Below are positions 8,974 to 17,603 of a stretch of DNA of 64,000 bases, in pieces; positions within the stretch are counted from its first letter, which is position 1, and each line of letters starts with the position of its first letter. The DNA comes from Epibacterium ulvae. GTDB taxonomy: Bacteria; Pseudomonadota; Alphaproteobacteria; Rhodobacterales; Rhodobacteraceae. Below the pieces are notes generated by a model. It saw only the letters and a program-made list of their open reading frames with translations. It did no database searches and was not told where the DNA came from. Both the position numbers and the translations under genes were made by a program. The DNA is taken from NCBI RefSeq assembly GCF_900102795.1, contig NZ_FMWG01000001.1:248001-312000 (forward strand), in the 5' to 3' direction.

Positions 8974-9972
8974 TTAGAACGACAGAGCGGGGCAGCTGTT
9001 GTCTGCGTAGTAGCTTGCGACGTTCAGCTCACCTTTGATGATCTGTTCACGTGCTGCATCGACTGCGGCTTTCATGTCTGCGCTGACCAGCGGGGCGTTG
9101 TTATCGTCCAGTGCGTAGCCAACACCTTCTTCGGCCAGGCCCATGGTGAATTTGCCGGTTTCCAGATCGGTGCCTGCTTTCATGGCTTCATAAACCGCAA
9201 CATCGACGCGTTTTAGCATGGACGTCAGAACTTTGCCGGGGTGCAGGTGGTTCTGGTTGCTGTCAACGCCGATCGACAGGATGCCTTCGTCTGCTGCCGT
9301 TTGCAGAACACCAACGCCAGTGCCGCCAGCTGCAGCGTAGACAACATCAGCACCTTGGCTGATTTGTGCTTTGGTCAGCTCAGAGCCTTTCACGGGATCG
9401 TTCCACGCCGCGGGGGTGGTGCCGGTCATGTTGGCAACAACAGTGATGTCTGGGTTCACGGCTTTAGCACCCTGTGCATAACCGCAGGCAAAGTGGCGGA
9501 TCAGCGGGATATCCATGCCGCCGATGAAGCCAACAGTGTCAGATTTTGACGCCATGGCAGCCATCATACCAACAAGATAAGAGCCTTCGTGTTCCGCAAA
9601 GCTTACTTGGCGCAGGTTCTCGCCGTCCAGCCAGTTTACGTCGATTGCAACGAATTTGGTGTCGGGATAGTCAGGCGCAACAGAGCTCAGCGGGTCTGCC
9701 ATGCCAAAACCCATGGTGATCACGGGGTTAGAGCCTGCTTCCGCAAAGCGACGCAGAGCCTGTTCACGCTGGGCTTCGGATTGCAGTTCGATTTCACGGA
9801 AAGTTCCGCCTGTCTCATCGGCCCAACGCTTTGCACCATTATAGGCCGCTTCGTTAAATGACTTATCGAACTTGCCACCAAGGTCGAAGATCACAGCCGG
9901 ATCAGCAAAAGCTGTACCTGCAGTGACAGCGATTGCGGCGGCCGCACCCATAAGAGATTTCATCAGACTCAT
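8974..9972 (-). CDS. BMP-family ABC transporter substrate-binding protein
   Basis: A 332-residue periplasmic protein with signal peptide (MSLMKSLMGAAAAIAVTAGTAFA, cleavage about residue 23) and the Bmp/PnrA-like domain: VIFDLGGKFDKSFNEAAYNG, VITMGFGMADPLSSVAPDYP, VGFIGGMDIPLIRHFACGY and VYAAAGGTGVGVLQTAADEG. Members bind nucleosides or related ligands. It is the first gene of the five-gene operon reading down to 4970. No lipobox is visible, as expected for a soluble Gram-negative binding protein. Confidence 0.88.
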   Translation of the reverse strand: MSLMKSLMGAAAAIAVTAGTAFADPAVIFDLGGKFDKSFNEAAYNGAKRWADETGGTFREIELQSEAQREQALRRFAEAGSNPVITMGFGMADPLSSVAPDYPDTKFVAIDVNWLDGENLRQVSFAEHEGSYLVGMMAAMASKSDTVGFIGGMDIPLIRHFACGYAQGAKAVNPDITVVANMTGTTPAAWNDPVKGSELTKAQISQGADVVYAAAGGTGVGVLQTAADEGILSIGVDSNQNHLHPGKVLTSMLKRVDVAVYEAMKAGTDLETGKFTMGLAEEGVGYALDDNNAPLVSADMKAAVDAAREQIIKGELNVASYYADNSCPALSF

Positions 9973-10060
9973 GTAAGAGTACTCCCAGTTTGTTTTTGTT
10001 TGTGGGGTCGGTTTTAATAGAACTGACCGAGCGATTAAAGGCTCTACAAGTGAACCACTT

Positions 10061-10075
10061 TAGGACGTTGTCCTA
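10061..10075. promoter_or_regulatory. Palindrome upstream of the BMP-type operon
   Basis: TAGGAC-GTT-GTCCTA is a perfect 6-bp inverted repeat in the short gap between rimI and the binding-protein gene, about 90 bases before that gene's start. It could be an operator; it lacks a U-tract for termination. No regulator gene is adjacent. Confidence 0.3.
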
Positions 10076-10113
10076 GGGCAGGGTCAACAGCATTTTGATC
10101 ATTTGGTAAGGTT

Positions 10114-10551
10114 TTATTTCGCGAGTGGAGAGAAAGTACGCTGCATCAGCACTGCGTCGACCAAAACGCCGTCTTTGCGCGCATAATATTCGTTGCGTCT
10201 GCCGCTGATCGCGAATCTTTGTGATTGGTATAAAGCCAGGGCAGCGATGTTGTCAGCAGCAACCTCCAGAAAGGCCTGTTCTGCGCCACGGCTTTGGGCT
10301 GCTGCCTGCCAGATTGGCATGAGGTTCGTCGCCAGCCCTTTGCGTTGATATTCGGGGTGAGTCGCTAGGGTAAGTAGCTCTGCTTCATCCGCGATAACGC
10401 GGACCAAGGCAAAACATCGTGAGTCTCCAGACAAGAAGACGAACGGGCTGTTCAGCAGAGTTGTAATTTCAGCCTCGGTCCAACAGCGTGTCTCCGTAAA
10501 GGCAAGAGCGTGTGTGTCCGCCAAATCTTTGATAGTGTAAAGGCTATTCAT
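10114..10551 (-). CDS. rimI: GNAT acetyltransferase, ribosomal-protein S18 alanine acetyltransferase type
   Basis: The 145-residue form starting MNSLYTIKDLADTHALAF has the GNAT fold with acetyl-CoA loop ATHPEYQRKGLATNL (Q/RxxGxG/A type) and LEVAADNIAALALYQSQRF, the RimI signature. The start at 10551 overlaps the tsaB stop as ATGAATAG; the upstream start at 10599 lies well inside tsaB and is less likely. RimI acetylates the N-terminal alanine of ribosomal protein S18. The tsaB-rimI pairing is common in bacteria and supports the assignment. Confidence 0.8.
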   Translation of the reverse strand: MNSLYTIKDLADTHALAFTETRCWTEAEITTLLNSPFVFLSGDSRCFALVRVIADEAELLTLATHPEYQRKGLATNLMPIWQAAAQSRGAEQAFLEVAADNIAALALYQSQRFAISGRRNEYYARKDGVLVDAVLMQRTFSPLAK

Positions 10552-11140
10552 CGAGTAGTGGAGGTGGCGTATCGCGGCTGGGAGCGGCGTCAGCTGCACG
10601 CAGATAAAGTGGAGCGGGTGGGGTGGTTGTCGTTTTGTAGCGATTGGCGGTGTGTCGCGCTATTTGACCTGCTAGACCTGCGGGGCTGGCTGCGGGCGCA
10701 AAGGTTAAACCGGCACCGCGTGCAATATCGGAGGCTTCTTGGGCAGACATGAGACGCGGTGCTTCCCCGCGTGGCTGTGCATAAACCTGATCGCGGGGGG
10801 CAGGAATTGCAGGCAACTGCCCCACCTGCGCGCGCGCGTCAAAGCCGTCAACTCCCACCGCTGGAATATCTAATCCCAATGCAAGGCCGCGCGCAGCGGA
10901 AACTGCAATGCGAATGCCGGTAAAATTTCCTGGCCCGACGCCAACACCTATAGCTGTTAGATCTGACCAATTGATTTCGGCCTCTGACAGAATTTCTTCG
11001 AGCAGGGGCATTAGCCGTTCTGCTTGGCCGCGCGACATTGGTTCAATGCGTTCTAATAGGATGTCATCACCGCGCAACAAAGCGGCCGCGCAATGCGCGG
11101 CCGATGTGTCAAGCGCCAAAATGACTGGTTTAGAGGGCAA
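10544..11140 (-). CDS. tsaB: tRNA threonylcarbamoyladenosine biosynthesis protein TsaB
   Basis: This 198-residue protein has the ASKHA-fold N-terminus ILALDTSAAHCAAALL, SRGQAERLMPLLEEIL and the very typical GVGPGNFTGIRIAVSAARGLALGL. TsaB scaffolds TsaD and TsaE for t6A37 synthesis on ANN-decoding tRNAs. The C-terminal part is divergent, as usual. Start ATG 11140 overlaps the end of the NifU-domain gene by eleven bases. Confidence 0.9.
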   Translation of the reverse strand: MPSKPVILALDTSAAHCAAALLRGDDILLERIEPMSRGQAERLMPLLEEILSEAEINWSDLTAIGVGVGPGNFTGIRIAVSAARGLALGLDIPAVGVDGFDARAQVGQLPAIPAPRDQVYAQPRGEAPRLMSAQEASDIARGAGLTFAPAASPAGLAGQIARHTANRYKTTTTPPAPLYLRAADAAPSRDTPPPLLDE

Positions 11141-11693
11141 CGGGGCGCACCTCTGCCACTTCGGGGATGTAGTGGCGCAGCAGGTTTTCGATGCCCATTT
11201 TCAAGGTCAGCGTTGCAGACGGGCAGCCTGCGCAGGCACCTTGCAGGTGCAAGTATACAATGCCGCGATCAAAGCCGTGGAATGTGATATCACCACCATC
11301 CTGCGCCACAGCAGGACGTACGCGACTGTCCAAAAGATCTTTGATTTGATTCACAACTTCAGCGTCTTCACCGTCGTGTTCAGCATGGGTTGGCGCCTGT
11401 GTTGCACCATCACTGATCACAGGTTGGCCAGATTGGAAATGCTCCATCACGGCGCCTAGGATAGCGGGTTTGATGTGATCCCAATCTACGCTCTCGTCTT
11501 TGGTGACCGTCACAAAGTCATTTCCGAAGAAAACACCGTTCACACCGGCAACGTCAAAGATACGCGTGGCCAGAGGAGAGCTTTCAGCAGCTTCTTTGCT
11601 AGGGAAATCAGCAGTGCCTGCGTCAAGCACGGATTGACCCGGCAGGAACTTCAGCGTCGCCGGGTTGGGCGTGGATTCGGTCTGAATAAACAT
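11130..11693 (-). CDS. NifU/NfuA-type Fe-S cluster scaffold or carrier protein
   Basis: The 187-residue form starting MFIQTESTPNPATLKFLPG contains an N-terminal Nfu domain (1-90, with NGVFFGNDFVTVTKDES) and a C-terminal NifU domain with the cluster-binding CxxC in LQGACAGCPSATLTL. Proteins of this type carry [4Fe-4S] clusters to target enzymes. The start at 11693 is chosen because the Nfu domain begins there; the longer frame to 11747 adds 18 non-family residues. Confidence 0.88.
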   Translation of the reverse strand: MFIQTESTPNPATLKFLPGQSVLDAGTADFPSKEAAESSPLATRIFDVAGVNGVFFGNDFVTVTKDESVDWDHIKPAILGAVMEHFQSGQPVISDGATQAPTHAEHDGEDAEVVNQIKDLLDSRVRPAVAQDGGDITFHGFDRGIVYLHLQGACAGCPSATLTLKMGIENLLRHYIPEVAEVRPVAL

Positions 11694-11860
11694 GCAAAGT
11701 CTCCGTTGTATCTCCCCGGATATGAGGTCAGAGCTCTGGGAAGTCAAGTTTTGGAATGATTCTAAATATGGAGCGCAGGCCAGTGCACTTCAAGCCTTAA
11801 GTTGCCATATGCCCTATTCTGGCTGTATTTAAAGACAGGCAGGCGAGACGAGTTTCTACT

Positions 11861-12316
11861 TTAGGTGATGGCTTCCAGTTTTTCTTTACTGATGTCGCCG
11901 GGGACAATTGTTACGGGTACCGGAAGAGAAGTTGAACCGCGCGACAATTGGCTTACAAGCGGGCCGGGGCCTTTGCGATCGGTGCCTGCGCCTAGCACAA
12001 GCACACCGATTTCAGTGTCTTCTTCGATTTGAGCCATTATTTCTGGCAAGGCTTCACCCTCGCGAATGACCAGCTCAGGTTCGATCTGCTGCCGATCCCG
12101 CATCCATTTTGCGAAAACTTCAAAGTGCACTTCGATCCGCTCACGGGCTTCTTCCCGCATCACTTCGCCAACGCCAATCCAGTGATTAAATTCATCTGGT
12201 GGAATGATCGACAAGATCGTGACACCACCACCGGTATGGGCGGCGCGCATTGCAGCAAAGCGCATGGCGTTCAAACATTCGCGGCTATCATCTAACACGA
12301 CAAGGAATTTGCGCAT
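11861..12316 (-). CDS. Universal stress protein family
   Basis: A 151-residue UspA-fold protein starting MRKFLVVLDDSRECLNAM. The C-terminal GAGTDRKGPGPLVSQLSRGS then LPVPVTIVPG resembles the ATP-binding GxxGxxxxxxGS-V loop of UspFG-type proteins. Start ATG 12316 has GAGAGG about 5-10 bases upstream; the longer frame to 12529 has no family support. It probably has a stress or nucleotide-sensing role that cannot be made more specific. Confidence 0.82.
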   Translation of the reverse strand: MRKFLVVLDDSRECLNAMRFAAMRAAHTGGGVTILSIIPPDEFNHWIGVGEVMREEARERIEVHFEVFAKWMRDRQQIEPELVIREGEALPEIMAQIEEDTEIGVLVLGAGTDRKGPGPLVSQLSRGSTSLPVPVTIVPGDISKEKLEAIT

Positions 12317-12454
12317 ATGGCCTCTCAAATCAATTGTGCTTAAATCATGACCTATCAGTGCAAGGCGTGCAATAGAAGGTTTTGCAAGTTTCTCAATCGA
12401 TTGTCTCAGAAGTAGAGAGCGAAGGCTGCGCCTGCCTTTGTGTTTTGCGCAGAA

Positions 12455-12470
12455 TATTCCACGTGAAACC
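12455..12470. promoter_or_regulatory. Possible degenerate parS (ParB-binding) site
   Basis: TATTCCACGTGAAACC contains the CACGTG core of parS and fits the general pattern TGTTNCACGTGNAACA with two mismatches. It lies in the 278-base gap between the universal stress gene and rpe. No parAB genes are in the window. Confidence 0.25.
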
Positions 12471-12530
12471 AATGATGGTCTTGTGGCTTCTCGCTGTATT
12501 ACGGAGAGAGCCGCAAGCCTGTTCATCAAT

Positions 12531-12560
12531 CTGCTGCCCTGTGATCTCTAAGGGCAGCAG
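12531..12560. other. Stem-loops downstream of rpe
   Basis: CTGCTGCCCT (12531-12540) pairs perfectly with AGGGCAGCAG (12551-12560). A second small hairpin, GCCAGC-GAAA-GCTGGC, follows at 12571-12586. Both lie just past the rpe stop on the minus strand. They could terminate rpe or protect its mRNA, but there is no U-tract. Confidence 0.4.
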
Positions 12561-12594
12561 GAACCATGATGCCAGCGAAAGCTGGCTGGCTGCG

Positions 12595-13284
12595 TTAGGT
12601 CAATGTTCCCTCAGCCGCGGCGCGAATGTTTTTGATGTTTTCGCCGTAGATTTCAGGTTGAGAGACTGAACCACCTCGAAAGACTGCGGATCCTGCGACC
12701 AGAACGTCTGCTCCAGCTGCGCTCAGCAAGGGCGCAGTTGTTGGGTCTACGCCGCCATCGATTTCAATATGAATAGGGCGATCTCCAATCATTGTGCGCA
12801 AACGGCGTACCTTTGCTGTCATGTCGATGAATTTTTGACCACCAAAGCCGGGGTTTACGGTCATGACGCAGACGAGATCCGTGAGGTCTAAAAGATGCTC
12901 AATGGCTTCGGCTGGTGTGCCCGGGTTTAGAGCAACGCCCGCCTTCATATCTGCTGCACGGATAGCTTGTAGTGTGCGGTGGATATGCGGACCCGCTTCA
13001 ATATGTGCGGTCAAAACATCTGCCCCAGCATCCGCATAGGCGTCGATATAGGGGTCAACAGGTGCGATCATCAGGTGCACATCCATTACGGTTTTCACAT
13101 GAGGACGAAATGATTTCACCGCTTGTGGTCCAAACGTCAGATTTGGCACAAAATGCCCATCCATGACATCTACATGGACCCAATCCGCGCCCTGTGCCTC
13201 GATAGCTTGGATTTCCTGACCAAAGTTGGCGAAATCAGCGGAGAGGATTGACGGGGCGATTTTGATCTTGCGGTCAAATGACAT
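12595..13284 (-). CDS. rpe: Ribulose-phosphate 3-epimerase
   Basis: This 229-residue TIM-barrel enzyme has the family signatures IAPSILSADFANFGQEI, WVHVDVMDGHFVPNLTFG (metal ligands His and Asp), VMDVHLMI, VNPGFGGQKFI and IEIDGGVDPTTAP. It interconverts ribulose-5-phosphate and xylulose-5-phosphate in the pentose phosphate and, where present, Calvin pathways. Length is normal. A 7-bp inverted repeat GCTGAAC/GTTCAGC lies 24 bases upstream of its start (13308-13326), with no known role. Confidence 0.95.
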   Translation of the reverse strand: MSFDRKIKIAPSILSADFANFGQEIQAIEAQGADWVHVDVMDGHFVPNLTFGPQAVKSFRPHVKTVMDVHLMIAPVDPYIDAYADAGADVLTAHIEAGPHIHRTLQAIRAADMKAGVALNPGTPAEAIEHLLDLTDLVCVMTVNPGFGGQKFIDMTAKVRRLRTMIGDRPIHIEIDGGVDPTTAPLLSAAGADVLVAGSAVFRGGSVSQPEIYGENIKNIRAAAEGTLT

Positions 13285-13477
13285 GCTTTGGCTCCTTGCA
13301 TAGAGGTGCTGAACTGAAGGTTCAGCTGCTCCTATAGCGCTTCATCGCTTTGGTGCACAGATATCTATGACGGATTCTTCTGCGCTGTCGTTTGTGGTTA
13401 CAAAACTTTCATTGCGAGGACACAAAACCTTTGGCTGCGGGGATTAGACAGCGCCTCAGAGTTCGATGGGGGCTGTG

Positions 13478-14311
13478 ATGCTGCAGATACAAAAACTGAC
13501 CAAACGGTTTGGTGACAAGCTGGCGGTAGATACTGCAAATCTGATGATTGATAAGCCGTGTATGATTGGAATTATCGGTCGCTCTGGTGCCGGTAAATCG
13601 ACGCTGCTGCGGATGGTCAATCGTCTGGCCGCCCCAACGGATGGTGCAATCTTGTTCGAAGGGCGAGATGTGACGGCGCTGACAGGTCATCAGAAACGCA
13701 TGTGGCAATCGCAATGCGCCATGATCTTTCAGCAGTTTAATCTGGTTCCTCGTATGGATGTTGTTTCTAACGTGCTGCATGGCACCTTGAATCGCCGCAG
13801 CACGCTGTCGACCTTGTTCAATCTTTACCCAGCTGACGATATTCATCGCGCAATCGATATCCTGGAACGCCTTGGTATTGCGGAACATGCGCCAAAACGC
13901 GCTGAAGCGCTGTCTGGTGGGCAGCAACAACGCGTCGCGATTGCGCGTGCTCTGATGCAGGATCCAAAGATTATTTTGGCGGACGAACCTATTGCCTCTT
14001 TGGATCCAATGAATGCGCAAACAGTCATGCAGGCTTTGCGCCGCATCCATGAAGAAGATGGCCGCACCGTTATCGCAAACTTGCATACGCTTGATACGGC
14101 GCGCCGCTATTGTGATCGCGTGGTTGGCATGCGTGATGGGCGCATTGTCTTCGACGGCCTGCCCGAGCAGCTGACCACAGGCGTTGCGCGCGAAATCTAT
14201 GGAGCCAGCGCTGACTTTTCCGAGGCGGCGACCTCTACCGAGATCGAGACCTTGGATAAATCCCATACCGGGGCCACTAGGCCCTCTGCGGCAACGGTTC
14301 CTGCCGAATAG
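13478..14311 (+). CDS. phnC: Phosphonate ABC transporter ATP-binding protein PhnC
   Basis: A 277-residue ATPase with Walker [10 protein letters not shown]-loop region [21 protein letters not shown], signature [15 protein letters not shown] and Walker [14 protein letters not shown]. The '[11 protein letters not shown]' stretch is characteristic of PhnC. ATG 13478 ([12 protein letters not shown]) is preferred because GGGGG lies just upstream; ATG 13466 would add four residues. It begins the phnCDEE uptake operon and energises import of phosphonates. Confidence 0.92.
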   Translation: MLQIQKLTKRFGDKLAVDTANLMIDKPCMIGIIGRSGAGKSTLLRMVNRLAAPTDGAILFEGRDVTALTGHQKRMWQSQCAMIFQQFNLVPRMDVVSNVLHGTLNRRSTLSTLFNLYPADDIHRAIDILERLGIAEHAPKRAEALSGGQQQRVAIARALMQDPKIILADEPIASLDPMNAQTVMQALRRIHEEDGRTVIANLHTLDTARRYCDRVVGMRDGRIVFDGLPEQLTTGVAREIYGASADFSEAATSTEIETLDKSHTGATRPSAATVPAE

Positions 14312-14371
14312 ACCTGTTTTCATCCCCCGGGGTGAAGTGCTCTGGGGTCATTAACCTGGAGTGCTTCTGAG

Positions 14372-15274
14372 ATGAAAAAAGTAATCGCGGCCGTTCTGGC
14401 CACAACCGCCCTGACGACACCTGTTTTTGCGGAAGGTATCAGCGAATTCCGTATCGGTATTCTGGGGGGCGAAAACGCTCAAGACCGTTTGAACAACAAC
14501 GAATGCCTGCGTCAGTACACCGAAGAAACATTAGGTGTAGAGGCAAAGCTGTTCGCACCTGCTGACTATAACGGTGTGATCCAAGGCCTTCTGGGCGGCA
14601 CCATCGATATGGCATGGCTGGGCGCATCGTCTTATGCGAAAACCTTCCTCTCTGATCCTGAAGCAGTTGAACCAGTTTTGGTTAAGTACAATCTGGATGG
14701 GGGCTACGGTTATCATTCTATTGGTTTTGCCCGTAAAGATGCGGCAATCGCCTCACTGGAAGATATGAAGGGCAAAACCTTTGGTTTTGGCGATCCAAAT
14801 TCTACTTCCGGCTATCTGATCCCTTCTATTGAGATCCCAGGTCAGATCAATGCCACCATGGAAAGCGGCGATTACTTTGGTGATGTGAAATTCACTGGAG
14901 GCCACGAGCAGACCATCGTTGCAGTGAACAACGGTGACGTTGATGGCGGTGTCACTTGGGCAGATGGCCTTGGTGAATGGGAAGATGGTTTCAACTCAGG
15001 CGCGCTGCGCCGTGCGGTTGATGCAGGTTTGGTTGATATGAACGATCTGGTCATGATCTGGAAATCCGCGCCCATCCCAGAAGGTCCAATTGTTCTGCGC
15101 AAAGAACTGCCTGCTGATGTCAAAGAAAAGATGACCGCATTGGTCGCCGCCCTGCATGAAACAGATCAAGATTGTTTCTATGGCGTTGCTGCAGGTGAAG
15201 CGCTGGCCTTCAAGCCAATTGATCACAAAGCGTATGAAGTGATCATTGAAGCACGAAAGCTGAAATCCAAGTAA
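14372..15274 (+). CDS. phnD: Phosphonate ABC transporter substrate-binding protein PhnD
   Basis: This 300-residue periplasmic protein has a signal peptide (MKKVIAAVLATTALTTPVFA) and the PhnD pattern FRIGILGGENAQDRLNN, GVIQGLLGGTIDMAWLGASSYA, GFGDPNSTSGYLIPSI and VNNGDVDGGVTWADG. Members bind 2-aminoethylphosphonate and other phosphonates with high affinity. It lies 60 bases after phnC and is followed by a stem-loop typical of highly expressed binding-protein genes. Confidence 0.93.
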   Translation: MKKVIAAVLATTALTTPVFAEGISEFRIGILGGENAQDRLNNNECLRQYTEETLGVEAKLFAPADYNGVIQGLLGGTIDMAWLGASSYAKTFLSDPEAVEPVLVKYNLDGGYGYHSIGFARKDAAIASLEDMKGKTFGFGDPNSTSGYLIPSIEIPGQINATMESGDYFGDVKFTGGHEQTIVAVNNGDVDGGVTWADGLGEWEDGFNSGALRRAVDAGLVDMNDLVMIWKSAPIPEGPIVLRKELPADVKEKMTALVAALHETDQDCFYGVAAGEALAFKPIDHKAYEVIIEARKLKSK

Positions 15275-15292
15275 TTTTAGCCCCTACGTCTG

Positions 15293-15320
15293 CGGGGTTC
15301 GGGTTTAGGCCTGAGCCCCG
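15293..15320 (+). terminator. Stem-loop between phnD and the first phnE
   Basis: CGGGGTTCGGG (15293-15303) pairs with CCTGAGCCCCG (15310-15320), including two G-U pairs. No strong U-tract follows, so it more likely stabilises phnD mRNA or attenuates downstream expression than fully terminates. Confidence 0.5.
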
Positions 15321-15374
15321 TAATTTCTGTTTGTCCCGTTTGGTACGGGTAACTATTTGACTGGACTTTTCCCG

Positions 15375-16256
15375 ATGGCAGATCTGACAGCAGCGCCTAC
15401 ACAGACAGTGGAGATACGCGAGAGCTACCTTGCTATGACGCAGCGCAAACGTGTCTATGGCGCTATTTTGCTGGTGTTTTTTGTGGCAATGATGGTTGCT
15501 GGTTTTCAGACCGCTGATGCGCGCAATGCGGGTGGCTTTTGGGATGGGATCACACGGATCTTTGACTATCCCACCGAAGTATTGAGCGAAGCGTGGGAAA
15601 AGGCATCTGAGCTGCCCGGTCATATTGCACACTTCTTCCCGGCCTTGATCGAGACTTTGAATATCGCAGCAGCCTCTACGCTATTTGGAGCGATGCTGGG
15701 AACGGTTCTATCGCTTTTGTCGATCCGAGGATTGGCGCGCTGGCCGCGCCTTATTCCTATATTTCGCCGGGTCATGGATATCTGCCGTGCTGTGCCCGAG
15801 ATTGTTATTGCATTGGTTTTGATCTTTCTTTTAGGCGGCGGCCCAGTGCCTGCGATGATTGCAATTGCCATTCACACAGCGGGTGCGCTGGGTAAATTGT
15901 TTTCTGAAGTGAATGAAAACGCCTCCCTTAAGCCAGTCGAAGGGTTGGCTTCTGTTGGCGCCACCTGGATTCAACGCATGTATCTGGGCGTTATTCCACA
16001 GGTCGGGCCAAACTATGTTTCCTATGCGCTGTTGCGATTTGAAATCAATATCCGGGCCTCTGCGATCCTCGGTTTCGTTGGAGCAGGCGGTGTGGGTTAC
16101 GAGCTGAAAAATGCGATGTCCTGGGGGAAGGGGCGGTATGATGAAGCTGCTGCTATCTTTATTTTGCTGTTTGTGACGATTGTTGTGGTCGACCAGCTGT
16201 CAGGCATTTTGCGTGATCGATTGACACATGGCACGCGTAGCGGCGCACAGGCTTAA
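15375..16256 (+). CDS. phnE: Phosphonate ABC transporter permease PhnE (first copy)
   Basis: A 293-residue inner-membrane permease with about six helices and the binding-protein-dependent transport motif near LFSEVNENASLKPVEGLASVGATW, then RFEINIRASAILGFVGAGGVG, typical of PhnE. ATG 15375 is preferred; a TTG at 15357 is possible. It pairs with the second permease encoded 12 bases downstream. Confidence 0.9.
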   Translation: MADLTAAPTQTVEIRESYLAMTQRKRVYGAILLVFFVAMMVAGFQTADARNAGGFWDGITRIFDYPTEVLSEAWEKASELPGHIAHFFPALIETLNIAAASTLFGAMLGTVLSLLSIRGLARWPRLIPIFRRVMDICRAVPEIVIALVLIFLLGGGPVPAMIAIAIHTAGALGKLFSEVNENASLKPVEGLASVGATWIQRMYLGVIPQVGPNYVSYALLRFEINIRASAILGFVGAGGVGYELKNAMSWGKGRYDEAAAIFILLFVTIVVVDQLSGILRDRLTHGTRSGAQA

Positions 16257-16268
16257 AGGAGAGGTTCT

Positions 16269-17603
16269 ATGACACATACGGATATTTCATCTGAACCGCA
16301 CATGCATCTAAAAGCTGACATGACGAGATTGTTTCACAGGAAACGCCTTATCAACTTTGCCTTGCCATTGCTGCTGCTCTCATATCTGACTTATGTCTTC
16401 TTTGCGTTTGATGTGCCTGACCTCTGGGCGAAAGCGAGCTGGAAAAATGCCAACACGTTGGTGAGTGACAGTTATAGTTATAAAACGCATGTGACGCGTG
16501 ACAATCGCAACGGTGAAGTGCGCGTCGCGATTGAGGGAGAGCGAAAGGGAGCTTATCCAGCAGGTGAAGCTCCGGCTTGGGTTGCGCTTGGAGAAACCAC
16601 TGTCATTGATCTGCAAAATGGCCATGAAGTGATTTTTGGGCCTGAAACCATCCGCTATACGATTCCGGGGTATGGGGTCGTGCGCGCGACGCCAAGCCGT
16701 AGTGCGGGCGTGCAGGCTGAATTGCCTGCTGGAGAGGTGCCAGAGTGGATTAACGCTTCGAAAAACCGGTTGAGCATCACGACGGATGCAGGACGTTTGA
16801 CCATCACGCGAAACAGAGCCGAGGTTTTTCGTTATTTTACGGGGTGGGAGCTGTTCTTTTTCACGCTTGATAGCCCCTATCATGGGATGGGTCCCGTTGC
16901 TTTGCTGCAGCATGCTGCGCAGGGAGAGGCTGGCGCAATTTGGGACGCATTTTGGAACAATAAGATGTGGCGCCATGCTGATGTTGCCTGGGCGATGGGC
17001 GAAACCCTCCTGATGGCCGTATTGGGCACTTTTGGAGCCGGAATTGTTGCACTGCCTGTTGCATTTCTTGCGACACGGAATTTCATGCCACTGCGAAGCT
17101 TGCGGTTTGCAACACGGCGCCTGTTTGATTTTCTGCGCGGGGTGGATTCATTGATCTGGACGGTGGTGCTTGCACGTGCCTTTGGGCCGGGGCCTCTGAC
17201 AGGTGCGCTGGCAATTTTGATCACAGACACTGGGACGTTTGGGAAGATTTTCTCAGAAGCATTGGAAAACGTTGATCAAAAGCAAATCGAAGGCGTACAA
17301 TCCACCGGAGCAAAACCGCTGCAACGTTATCGCTTTGGGGTCATTCCTCAGATCACCCCTGTTTTGCTGAGTCAGCTGCTTTATTTTCTTGAATCAAACA
17401 CGCGCAGCGCGACGATTATCGGTGCGATCACGGGCGGCGGTATTGGCCTGTTGCTGACGCAGGCGATTATCACCCAAAAAGACTGGGAAGAGGTCGCCTA
17501 TTATATGGTTCTCATCGTTTTGATGGTCATGGTTATGGATTGGTTTTCGGGCTGGTTGCGTCGCCGTTTGATCACTGGTGAAACGGAAAGCGCGAATGGC
17601 TAG
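16269..17603 (+). CDS. phnE: Phosphonate ABC transporter permease PhnE (second copy, long form)
   Basis: A 444-residue permease with the PhnE-type core in its C-terminal half (IFSEALENVDQKQIEGVQSTGA, LESNTRSATIIGAITGGGIG). Between the first membrane helix (about 31-50) and the permease core it has an extra domain of about 170 residues, probably periplasmic, explaining its length compared with the 293-residue partner. Long second PhnE proteins of this kind are common in rhodobacterial phnCDE1E2 operons. Start ATG 16269 follows an AGGAGAGG ribosome-binding site. Confidence 0.9.
   Translation: MTHTDISSEPHMHLKADMTRLFHRKRLINFALPLLLLSYLTYVFFAFDVPDLWAKASWKNANTLVSDSYSYKTHVTRDNRNGEVRVAIEGERKGAYPAGEAPAWVALGETTVIDLQNGHEVIFGPETIRYTIPGYGVVRATPSRSAGVQAELPAGEVPEWINASKNRLSITTDAGRLTITRNRAEVFRYFTGWELFFFTLDSPYHGMGPVALLQHAAQGEAGAIWDAFWNNKMWRHADVAWAMGETLLMAVLGTFGAGIVALPVAFLATRNFMPLRSLRFATRRLFDFLRGVDSLIWTVVLARAFGPGPLTGALAILITDTGTFGKIFSEALENVDQKQIEGVQSTGAKPLQRYRFGVIPQITPVLLSQLLYFLESNTRSATIIGAITGGGIGLLLTQAIITQKDWEEVAYYMVLIVLMVMVMDWFSGWLRRRLITGETESANG

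Noticed and set aside
13385-13412. Possible Pho box upstream of phnC
   Set aside because: CTGTCGT and CTTTCAT are present but 21 bases apart and the middle repeat does not match, so the 11-base spacing of a Pho box is not met.
13409-14323. Minus-strand 304-codon frame across phnC
   Set aside because: It is the shadow of phnC, which shows all ABC ATPase motifs on the plus strand.
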